A stretch of DNA of 64,000 nucleotides from Ephydatia muelleri (Eukaryota > Porifera > Demospongiae > Spongillida > Spongillidae), in NCBI GenBank assembly GCA_013339895.1, contig JABACO010000008.1:4042244-4106243 (forward strand), written 5' to 3'. The translations under genes were made by a program, and so were the position numbers. The notes below the pieces were generated by a model. The model was not told the DNA's origin and did no database searches. It worked only from the letters and a program-made list of their open reading frames with translations. Shown piece after piece: positions 27,601 through 39,300 of the stretch (within the stretch, counting starts at the first letter, position 1; every line of letters starts with the position of its first letter).

Positions 27601-29692
27601 CAATATTTCGATAACAGTTATCTGGGACAAGAGACGATCAATCTTCCAATTCTTGACATGGGAATAGAATTCATTTGTTTGTTTGGCGGAGATTACAATG
27701 GAAATTATGATGGATACCAACTACAGCTAAATATTCCCACAGAGGTGTGCAACCAACGCAAAGGTACCAATCTAAGACTAAATTATTTATCCAATTTGCA
27801 AATATACCATATATTTGTGCATATTTCTAATTAGCGGTGGCAAGTGCATGCCTATACTAGGTTGTATGTACAAGAGTTTGCTTATCAGACATATGTCATT
27901 TATATTTCAGACTATCCGGCTCCCAAAAATATTGACACTGACAGCATAGTTTCAATACAATGCAATGGCAATCACGTTACTCTTTCATGGATCAATGTAT
28001 GTCTGGATGAAAGAGCTGATATTGCAATCACAGGGATTTGCAGTAACTACTCGATAGACCAAATGGTATGCCTCATATGACAGCACATGACAGCTTGTTG
28101 CAAGAATACTTTTCAAACACTTTATGTTTTTGAATATTGATATGACATGTTGTAAGAAACTGAACCCTTCACTATTGATTCTTACAGTTTGAGGAAACAC
28201 GTACTGAGAGCAATGGAATGGTGATATTTGATGTCAACATTAACGCTTCAGGCTGCTTTTTTCAATTTAATATTAGCAGCCATTTACAAAATTTTTCATC
28301 TGGAGCAGTTGTATGTTCATTCCTTGATGGTGGGTTGCTCCGTTCTATCATAATAGACTACCCACTAAACTACACATATATCTTTCTTTGTATTTCTTCA
28401 GATGACAGAAAAACTGACCAGTTTAATCTATACGTGTGCAATCAAGGTACGTATGATTACCAAATTTGACATAATGTGTCACACATGTGCAGTAATTGCA
28501 TGGTGATACAGCTACATGTAGGCTTGTAGCCAGCCACAGGTTCAGTTCAGACTATTTCTACAAAAAAGGAAAAGAAACATTTACACCTCAAAATTCATCA
28601 TCTTGGATGTTCCTGTACAAATCCCTCCCCTCTCCCTCGCTCAACCCATATAGAACTTTTCTGTGTGCGATTGTGGCCTTGTGTTTGAGTGGAATGCATT
28701 ACAAAGGTCAAATGAAATCATTTGTTTGCACACAGGTCAAACTCAACTCTTGGTGAATGGAACAAATGGCACAAATAATGTTACTTCATTGGCTGCAGAA
28801 AAAACATCGATCCCATGTAAATGAAGTCAATAATTTTTATGGAGTGCTTGTATGCATAGCAACCAAGACAATTTATTTCAAAGGGGGGAAGGGGGAGGGG
28901 GGAGGGGGAGGGGGAGGGGAGAGGGAAGGAGGGGAATCAGCAAGCGATTAAATATGAACGTAGTTATCTGTGCATATGGATTTAATTGTGTAGTCATACG
29001 TTTAGGTCTGTATTAAAAACTAATTTACCCTTTTCCTTCTTTTATTGGCAACCCCAAATTTCATAGTATTTAGGTAAACATTCCAAGACTTGTAGAATTT
29101 TTATCAATAGGTTTCCCTCAGCTTGAAACATTTATATGCATCATGATAATTTCCATTATAACCTTCTCCTTTCCAGCAACAGCTGCACAATCATTCATAA
29201 TAATAACCATTGCCGGTGTGGTAATAATTATCACTGCAACAGTAGCTTCAATTATTGTGATCTTGTTTAGAAAAGTTCTATCCACTCAAACCACTATTGA
29301 AGATAGGATACTCAATGAACTTGTGAGTTTGATATCATTTTATTATAGTACATACTGGTTCAGTACTGTATTTAATGCAGTTTCCAAGTACAACGATTGA
29401 AGAGAGTGACTTTCTTCAGAACATTAAAATTGATGACTCTGTGTCTGCTATCACAGTCATTGAACATCTTACATTTCCATTTGTTGGCATGAGTCCTGCA
29501 ACTGCAGTGAAATCTGAAGGGACTTCACCACAAGAATCATCAAACCATAGCAGTGTAACAATGGAATTAGAATTAGGTGATGAATGCAAATCAAATATGG
29601 AACACCTTGCATTGCCATATGGAACGTCATATGACAACAGCTCAGGATCAAGCACTGCAGCAAACTCCATCAATTCTAGTGGCATTGAATGA
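23773..29692 (+). CDS. Receptor gene B: single-pass Ig(x4)-FN3 membrane protein, about 908 aa, 15 exons
   Basis: Exons: 23773-23839, 24897-25277, 25384-25529, 26062-26197, 26262-26513, 26630-26869, 26928-27239, 27294-27436, 27595-27763, 27911-28065, 28188-28329, 28402-28446, 28736-28816, 29177-29322, 29381-29692. The sum is 2727 bp, 909 codons. The leader is MPALASFAVLLLFCIDGAIG. Ig domains lie at about 23-149, 150-243, 244-327 and 328-407 (cores ITWYKDG, AEWSFNG, VLWLRNG, LSWYKNG, each with a Cys pair), and FN3 at 408-511. A region at 512-729 has no recognised family, a Thr/Asn-rich stalk follows, the TM is about 761-785, and the tail of about 115 residues is Ser/Thr-rich and ends SSGIE. Exon sizes and phases match receptor A (second-Ig 5' exon 146/146 bp, third-Ig exon 252/252 bp). 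The intron after 25529 appears to use a GC donor. The 72-bp intron 28330-28401 is stop-free and in frame, so retention would add 24 residues. Role inferred: cell-surface recognition or adhesion. Confidence 0.88.
24550..24630. repeat. (CT)n microsatellite in receptor B intron 1
   Basis: CT tract of about 80 bp with one CA interruption, 270 bp before the first Ig exon. Confidence 0.97.
28880..28936. repeat. G-rich tract in a receptor B intron
   Basis: Repeated GGGGGA units on the sense strand between the stalk and TM exons. The tract can form a G-quadruplex in DNA or in the pre-mRNA. Confidence 0.85.
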
Positions 29693-30332
29693 GGTCAACT
29701 TTGATTATATGTGTTTGTGTGTTGCAATATTTATTTATTTTGAAAGTGTCAAAAGTAACAACCTAAGAAGCCGCTTTCAACTGAACATTTAGAATTGTGT
29801 TTGGCAATGCTTGAAAAGCTGTTTCTAAAAGTAGCAACGAGTGCATACCGGTACTATTTAAGTTCGGTTATATTCATGCAGGGAAATCATCCTACATATT
29901 CCATTTTCTTTCTTCCATACATTTATGGTGCAGAACATGTACAGCGGTAGCCATGCATGTTATGCATTACTATATTTCAGCCTGCACTAGTTTAATTACA
30001 ATGTGACATTAGCTGAACGTCGTTATAATTGAGAGAGTCAAAGCACGCGAGAGCCTTCTAAAAGACAAGAGAGCGCACGTGACGTCCCTACCAAAACAGA
30101 ATTAAATAAAACACGTCCTTGACAAAGTCAAAGCAAGTAGTGTATATATCTTAACTATGCACCTTCCACCATCCCCTACGCATGAGAATATGGTGGGCTA
30201 CTGTACGTCTGGTCCCCGATACCCGAACGTTTTGAGGTGTTTCATTATAGATTTTCCGTGCGCCTCCGTTTTTTTTTTTAAAACATTTCGGCGCAGTGCC
30301 CAGCCCCTTTACCTTGTAGACTGTGTCTCGCG
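29693..30332. other. Receptor B 3' flank and presumed BCAS2 promoter
   Basis: No gene seen. AATAAA at 30105-30110 is a possible but distant polyadenylation signal for receptor B. The ORF on - at 30151-30516 overlaps BCAS2 exon 1 in antisense and has no family features. Confidence 0.45.
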
Positions 30333-33300
30333 ATGGCTTTAACTTTGCAAGGAGATAATCACATCGATGCACTGCCCTATGTGGACCAGGGGTATGAAGA
30401 TGCTGGAGTGAGAGAGGGGGTAAGAGAGATAGTAAACCAATGTGCTTATTAAGGCGCACTCTCGGTTTCTTAGGCTCTGCGATTAGTGGAAGAAGAGACA
30501 AGACGGTACAAACCAACTAAAAACTACCTAGAACACCTATCGGCGCTAAAATCGACATTTGAGGTCAGAATGCACTTTGATTTGATCGTGTTTTAACGAG
30601 CTCACCCGCTTCTAAAGACTCCCATAGTGAAGGCCGAGTTTGACCGGATATCTGCTCGTCAACCGATGGAACTACTCAGTATGAAAAGGTTAGTAAGCAA
30701 GCGGGTTTTGTTTACCTACGCATTTCTAGTCTGAAGCCACTCGTAGCCATAGACAGCATTGTAGTTGTGATGTATAAGAAGACAGTGGTTGAAATTATTT
30801 CTGCTGCACGTGCAACGTGTAAGATATAAGGAACGCTAGAGCGCACCTGGATAGAAGAAATGCAATACAGCTGTTGTTGAACAGGCCACCAGTACATGCG
30901 CACACACGAGCAGTTCAGCTACAGTATTGTATCACCAGATCTTCTTGCTTTGCATGTAGTATTGTGACGATGACTCGCATGTATGTATGAGCCCGTCCAT
31001 GGGTCTTTGGTCTTTAGGTATGAGCTTCCTCAACCGGGCACAGCGCAAAAGAACGACTTGGCTGCGTGGCAGGAAGCTGTGGATAACTCAATGGCCCAGC
31101 TTGAACACCAAGTAGGGAGGCAAGTGCTGCACACATGGTGTTTACATGTACGTTTATGCGAGTCATCTCAGGTTGACTGCATATGTGGGCACACGACTGT
31201 ACATGTATGTGTGTGCAAGACTGTACCCTGTACATGTAACTGTCACAAGACTGTAAATGTATATGTGGGCACAAGACTGTACATGTATGTTTGCACAAGA
31301 CTGTGCATGTACATGTATATAGGCACAAACTGTACATATATGTACTGTATACACAACTGTACAGTAATCACCCGCTTAAGTACGTATTTCGAACCTGAGA
31401 AGTTTGTGCGTACAGTGTACGTACTTAAGACAAAACCTTGTTTTTATGAAATTTTTTTGCGTACTTAAGTGGGAGATTACTGTACATGTACATGTATGTG
31501 TATACGTATACACGACTGTACCCCTCCCCTCCCCCTTCCCGACCATATGTGGTTGCAAAAAGTGGTCAGGGTGCATTAATTAACTTGCTTAAAACCACTC
31601 TTGTCCTTTGTAAGGCTCTTTATCCTTGTACTATCATGTAAATGTACTGTACATGTAGGGCCTTGAGCAGTTGCATGTATGTACTGGTACCTCACCTGCT
31701 GGAAAACTGATCAGGGCAGATGAAAAGTGGCCCAAGTACATGTACAATGTGCTGTCCATGCATGTACATGCATCTATGTGGGTCTAACAACGATTGTCCC
31801 TGTTCTTGTGTACACATCATGAAGGATATGTATTTCGGGAGGGCAGGCTTTGAGCTACATGTACAATGTATTGAGCTACAGTGTACTGTACATGTGTGGT
31901 GCAGGTCTTCAATTGTGCTTGCATGACACTGTTAGTAAGCACGCACCACACTTACTGTATGGATTAAAAATAACAGCACAATGGCTTACACTGATACAGT
32001 GGTAATAACGATATTTTTTATTTCAAGCTAATCAAAATGTGGCCTGTTATGAAAAATGAACGGGCAGGGCTGCAAACCGAATTAACAAATTTGTGGTACA
32101 CTCTACCTGAATATGTACCCATGCAACTTCTGTGAACACAGTGCATGTACATGTATGTACATGCACATCACTAGTCTCTGATATGTACAAGTACATGTAC
32201 AGTATGTATCGTACAAAAGGTTAAAAGGGGTATTTATTAAAACTATGTCTAAAATGCTTAATTACGTACAACCTCTCAGTTCGTGGATTCCAGCTTCATA
32301 GGGTGTTCCTGTGCTTTTATGTAATGTTCATAATGTTAATGGGCTGTGATTATATTAGGGCTCTTGATGTCACTGGCCTGTTACATGTGCAGAAATTACT
32401 CTTGAGTGGTACTACATGTATACATGCACATGTACATGTACTGTACGTGTATGCATGTTTTTGTGAATTTAGCAAATACACATGTAGGCTTTGAGAGAGA
32501 GAGTGTCTGTATTAGAACTGTTTAGTGGCAAACACACTGTAACATTGTTTCCTTGCATTTTGCTTCACCCAATCCTGGGTCTGAATTTAGTTCTTCAATT
32601 ACTGTACACTGTACATGTACAATACGTGTACATGTAGTAATGTGCTATAGCACTTGTACGCTGTAGGTGGGACAGGTAAAACTGAGAGTTATTGCAAAGT
32701 GTTGCCATTTACACACTGACAGTAATAGCTTATTGCATAACTTTAATTTGTGCATTTTTAAATTTGTTGCCGATATTTCTGTTTGTAGAATCACCAACTT
32801 GGAGCTGCTGTCCCAGTATAGTGTTAATGAATGGAAGCTGCACAATGGGTATGGTACAGTGTGCATACAGTGTGCATACATGTATCATGTGTTATGAGTG
32901 TACATACATGTATCATGTGTTATGAGTGTACATACATGTATCATGTGTTATGTGTGTGCATACATGTATCATGTGTTATGAGTGTACATACATGTATCAT
33001 GTGTTATGTGTGTGCATACATGTATCATGTGTTATGAGTGTACATACATGTATCATGTGTTATGTGTGTGCATACATGTATCATGTGTTATGTGTGTACA
33101 TACATGTATCATGTGTTATGTGTGTGCATACATGTATCATGTGTTATGAGTGTACATACATGTATCATGTGTTATGTGTGTGCATACATGTATCATGTGT
33201 TATGTGTGTGCATACATGTATCATGTGTTATGAGTGTACATACATGTATCATGTGTTATGTGTGTACATACATGTATCATGTGTTATGTGTGTACATACA

Positions 33301-36300
33301 TGTATCATGTGTTATGTGTGTGCATACATGTATCATGTGTTATGTGTGTGCATACATGTATCATGTGTTATGTGTGTACATACATGTATCATGTGTTATG
33401 TGTGTACATACATGTATCATGTGTTATGTGTGTACATACATGTATCATGTGTTATGTGTGTACATACATGTATCATGTGTTATGTGTGTACATACATGTA
33501 TCATGTGTTATGTGTGTACATACATGTATCATGTGTTATGTGTGTACATACATGTATCATGTGTTGTGTGTACATACATGTATCATGTGTTATGTGTGTA
33601 CATACATGTATCATGTGTTATGTGTGTACATACATGTATCATGTGTTATGTGTGTGCATACATGTATCATGTGTTATGTGTGTGCATACATGTATCATGT
33701 GTTATGAGTGTACATACATGTATCATGTGTTATGTGTGTACATACATGTATCATGTGTTATGTGTGTACATACATGTATCATGTGTTATGTGTGTGCATA
33801 CATGTATCATGTGTTATGTGTGTGCATACATGTATCATGTGTTATGTGTGTACATACATGTATCATGTGTTATGTGTGTACATACATGTATCATGTGTTA
33901 TGAGTGTACATACATGTATCATGTGTTATGTGTGTACATACATGTATCATGTGTTATGTGTGTACATACATGTATCATGTGCTATATGTGTACATACATG
34001 TATCATGTGTTATGTGTTTATGTACATACACGTGTACAGTAGACCACTTGTATAGCACGTTTTGGTTACATGCATGGAAACTGTAGTACACACTGTGTCT
34101 GCTGCATGTGTATAAAGTACATGTATGTGTATGTTTATCACATTCTGCAGTAGCATGGTGCACATATATGTACGGCCTGGTGTAGATGTATCCATTATGA
34201 TCGCACAAACTGCTCATGCGTGTATGCACATTATGTGTAATAAACTCAATGCACTGCGGTTTCTAGCATTCTTTTTGTACTTAGGAGAAACCACACCCTG
34301 CTTCCTATTTAATTGAACTTATTGGGTTATGGTAATGCCTTCTTCCTTTCATTGTGCAGGACTTTCATTAAGTGGAAAAGCTTTTATGGTCCGAATAAAC
34401 CACATATTAAATCATCGTTCAAAGAAATGTGGTCCCATTAGTTTATGCATGTACATGTATTAATGCTAGTTGCCTGGCTAATGCAGCACACGGTTTGAAT
34501 GCACACAGTAATGCCATCAGTGTTCAAAATTTCCACTCAGAGCAGTTTCAATGCTGTAAAAGCCTGAAATGGATTATGACCAATACAGTATGGTTGTCCC
34601 CACTACTTGTACACATACACTCTACATGTATTTCCAACATTTTTGTAACAGTCAGCAAGTTTGTTGTGTGTAGGAATCCCACGTTAAGTAGCAATAAATA
34701 CTGCACAATGCAGTCACATTCATGCCATAAGCCTTTCTGTATCCCTTTCTTTTGGCATCCTGTTCAGTTTTCTAACGCAAATGGTGGAACATGAACAGAG
34801 GAAATTGAAACAATTGAGGTAATTACAATATTTTGGTTTGCTACCATTTGTTGCCTAAATTTATACAGTACATGTAGATACATTCACGTGCATTAACAAA
34901 TATAGTTTATTCAGTGGACTGCCTTTTCTGTACCTTTATTAATTGGACATAATCTGAAATGTCCAGAATGTCTTATTGTTTGCTTAGACAATGTACATGT
35001 ACAGTACATATATGTACATGTAAATACGTGTGCAGTATGGTTGTTGTGTATGACAGCAGTTGGTGAGAGTGTACTGTACAGACCCAGGATGTATTAGCTC
35101 ATTAGTGCTACAGTGTAGAGAATAGTTTAGTATTTACATGATGGAATGAACACAATGATCAGCCCATTCTTCTTGTTCAAGATTATTAGCATGTACAGAG
35201 CATTTGTCATCCTCCACTGTACAGGGGTAAAGTTCAAGAAGTCAACTGGCAGAGGAAGACAGAACAGGTATGCTACACACCTCTACACATACATGTATAT
35301 TGTACAAACTTGCCGTCACGATTGGCGTGTTCAATGAAATACCTGTGGTACTGTATATCATTCCTAGCATGGGCAGCACGATGTGTGACACATTGGGGGT
35401 GGTTCTAGCATGTTGCTATCATCAAATAATAATTATGAATTCAACTTTCTGTGCAGTGTACATGTATGGTGCTGGAGATAAGTTCGACTATGGCATTTTT
35501 GTCTACGAGTATTTCAGGCCTTTAGTGCATGGTGTCTTGTCTTCAATGTTGCTGTACTCTTCCTCGTTTGTAACTGCTGAAATTGGCTTCCTTTCCTCCT
35601 GGATAACTCACTACATGTTGTGGTCTTGTATTGATTCTTATGTACAACATGCGTTGCGGAAGCAGTTGGGATGGTTTCTTCCTTTCACCAGAGCACTTCT
35701 GGTTGAACTATTGTACATGTACATGTATATATGTACAGTACATGTGCCTCAAGAAGCAATTCTTTGCTACTGGACTTACAATGGAGTGTATTTGCAGTGC
35801 TGTAGATGTGTCTGGATCAGGTGCATTAAGCTGGCTCATAATAATGTTGACATGCTTCTTTCTGTATTTTTGGGTGTTCATTTTAGGATGCCAGAGTAGT
35901 TGATCACCACTAAAAGAATAGGTGCCCTCTCTCGAGTCCAACTCTGGTCAATTGGTCATCCAAGCCTTTACGTGTACTGTACGTAATTGTCAACAGGAAG
36001 GTTATGCATATTCATAGATCTTTGAAGGCATTGAGGCATTTTTCTCTTGCCAATGACAAGGACTTTGCACTGATGTGTTCCAGGTGTATTAGTGCAGTAA
36101 AGACAATTCAATGCTTTTTTTCTGAGCCACTTACACTACTGGACATGTTATGTACTAATAAAGTACATGTCCAGTAATGTAAGTGACTCAGAAAAAAAAA
36201 AGCATTGAATTGTCTTTACTGCACGAATGGATGGCTTGATGATAGATCTACTGTACATGTACACAGTAGAGTGTTATACAGTGTAGATTGTATTACTACA

Positions 36301-39300
36301 GAAAGCTTAGCATACAGCCATCACCTTGCTGCCAGCAGTCTCATTTTCACCATGGTACATTTGTAGAAGACTCTACATGCATATTTATTTCTCAACCCTC
36401 CATTCTACATCCCAACCCTCAGTGGCTATGTGATCAGTCCGTCCAAGCCTTGTGACAAATTTTAAAATTTCAGCCTGCTATTTTAGCAATGAGTCAGAAT
36501 AAAGGGCCTCTATGAATTCAGGATCTTTATCTTCCTTTTGCTTTTGATTGACACTGATGCAGAAGACCCGTTAAAATTGCTCTCATAGAGAACTATCTTC
36601 TTTAAGAAGTGTCGATCAGGGAGCAGAGGCTTTGAATATGTTAACTATTAAACATTCATAATAAGTCTACTATTAGATCACCATTTATAGAAAGTCAAAG
36701 TGCATTAAAGCGTTGTGGTTTTTAGTGTTTTCATGAATATTAACTAATAAAATGCAAATCAAATATAATAATTTGTTCATGTGTCATTTATAATTCATCC
36801 AATAATCGTACATTATTATATCACATTAATTTTTTGATTTTATCTTTACATCTACATTATATACATACATCTTTTGTCTTCTCCAAGAAAATCACGTTTT
36901 GCAAGACCAATTGGAATCCATTATGGTAACATGCAAATTATTTGGGATCATTGCAGGGAAAAGAGACCTAAAATACATGTATGAAGTATGTGGTTTTCAA
37001 GATTTCATTAAAACAAAAATCTAGTAGTCTAAATTGTCCTCTACACAGCGATTCTTATACGCTGGGGCTGAATTTTAATTAACCACACATACTATAAATT
37101 TTTGCAGTACACGTTAAACCCATTTTCATGGCAACGATCCCATTTGGTTATTAATTCTATCTCTGTAAATATTAAACGTTGCATAGCCATATGCATTGCT
37201 CACTTGTATCTGTACACTGTAAACACACATGCATGTGTGCTGTAGGCTCATTTATACTCATGTTTTATATCGCTAGGCAGCAGCTGGAGCTCAATTGCAG
37301 ACACTAAGCAATCAGTAAGTGGACTATACAAATATCAAATGTAATCCCTGTACAGCCTTATGGGTTTTTGAATGGAAATGGCGTGAATGACACAGGCATC
37401 TGGTACTCTGCTGGTGTGGAGCCTGACACACATTTATCTGTCTCATAACAGTACTGTACAGCTAATCATATTGTAACAAGAGAATCGGTGGGATATTGTA
37501 TGGCAATGGTGGTGAGTGTAAGAGGGAAAATCACACACACATGTACACTGTACCTTTACTTAGCACAGTCATGCATACATGTACATGTACATGTACAGTA
37601 CATGGTACATGTACATGGTACATGTACATGGTACATGTACATGGTACATGTACATGGTACATGTACATGTACATGGTACATGTACATGGTACATGGTACA
37701 TAGTACATGGTACATGTACATGGTACATGTACATGGTACATGTACATGGTACATGTACATGGTACATGTACATGGTACATGTACATGGTACATGTACATG
37801 GTACATGTACATGGTACATGTACATGGTACATGTACATGGTACATGTACATGGTACATGTACATGGTACATGTACATGGTACATGGTACATGGTACATGT
37901 ACATGGTACATGTACATGGTACATGGTACATGGTACATGTACATGGTACATGGTACATGTACATGGTACATGGTACATGTACAGTACATGTACATGTACA
38001 CGCATAAACAGGATGAACCTATTTAATCCATCAACGCCAAGAGACGCATTTCTGCATCAAAGATGTTCTTCCAGACCATTATACCAATTAGAAGATATTC
38101 ATGTTCATGGCTTCAGTTCAAATTGTTCAAACCCTCCTTCCTGCTACCTAACTGTTGCCTCAATTAGTTGGTTTTGGACAACTCTACTTTAGTTAAACAA
38201 AAAATATTCCAGCGTTAATCTGTTAATGGTATCTGGAAGATGGTATCACATGCTGACCCAATGCTAAGGTATGCCTGAAGCCATATAATGTTATAACACA
38301 GCCTTTGATAAGAATGTTCACACATTACACATGTATCACACACACATCCCACACACATCACACATAACACATCGCACACAACACATCACATACGTGCATA
38401 GATGTACTGTACAGTTTTACCAATGAACATCACTCCAAAGCAATACTAACATTCCTGCCAAATTGTTTGGTGTCTGCTGTAACATGAGGGGGGTGTTTAC
38501 CAATAGTGCATGCCATATGGGAGATAACCTTATACAGGTATACTCCACTATACAATGGCTACTAGTCTGCTTGCACTGATTTTGATGAACACTAGTTGGG
38601 AATTGCATCCCAAATGTACATTGTATCAGCATGAAACTTAAGTTAGTAAATCAATCCCTATCAAACAGATGTACAAATTACATGTATGTGTATACATGTA
38701 GATTTTCAGTTAGCCCCAGTATTATACATGTGCGTGCATCCAGGTACTCACATCTACGACCAAATGCAAGGTAGCAGACACTGCTATTAATAAGCAAAAC
38801 TGGTACCGGGAGTAAGCCTCGCGCTTTGTTTGATTTCGGGGTGAAAGCACTTTGGTGCTACGTTTCTCTGGTCCACCTGTGCAGGTCCCTCCTTCCACCA
38901 CTCACCTTATACATGTACTTCACCTCAAACCTCTGCTATCAGCATTACTGATAGCAGGTTGTACATGTAAATGTACAGTGTGCATAGTCAGGGGTCAGTC
39001 TTGCTCACAGATGAGCACACCCATTCCCACCAGAGTGATGTGTCCACACTTACCACTGCTACCACTGCCCACCCCAAGCTAAGGTTTACATACATGCAGT
39101 TGGCATGGACCCCAAGTAGGGAGCAGGACATGCCACACCCATCATTAAACACACGTAACCTCAAAGTCAATGCACCAGACTGATAGGCATTAAAGCCTTT
39201 TCCCTATGACATCAACACACAGTGAAGTTTTGGGCATTTGTAAGATCATCAGATGACAAAGACGTTCACACGTGAAGCCAAACTTGCTGCATGCTCATGA

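Noticed and set aside
32926-34055. Very long overlapping ORFs (up to 334 codons) in three forward frames
   Set aside because: They are a reading of the 28-bp tandem repeat, which has no stop in any forward phase. Composition is a strict Cys/Met/Tyr/His/Val cycle with no gene context.
35270-35899. 209-codon ORF in BCAS2 intron 7
   Set aside because: No recognisable motif, overlaps several other frames, and lies between two well-supported BCAS2 exons. Probably chance.
37488-38026. Overlapping ORFs on both strands around 37.5-38.0 kb
   Set aside because: Artefact of the near-palindromic 13-bp repeat, open in all phases on both strands.
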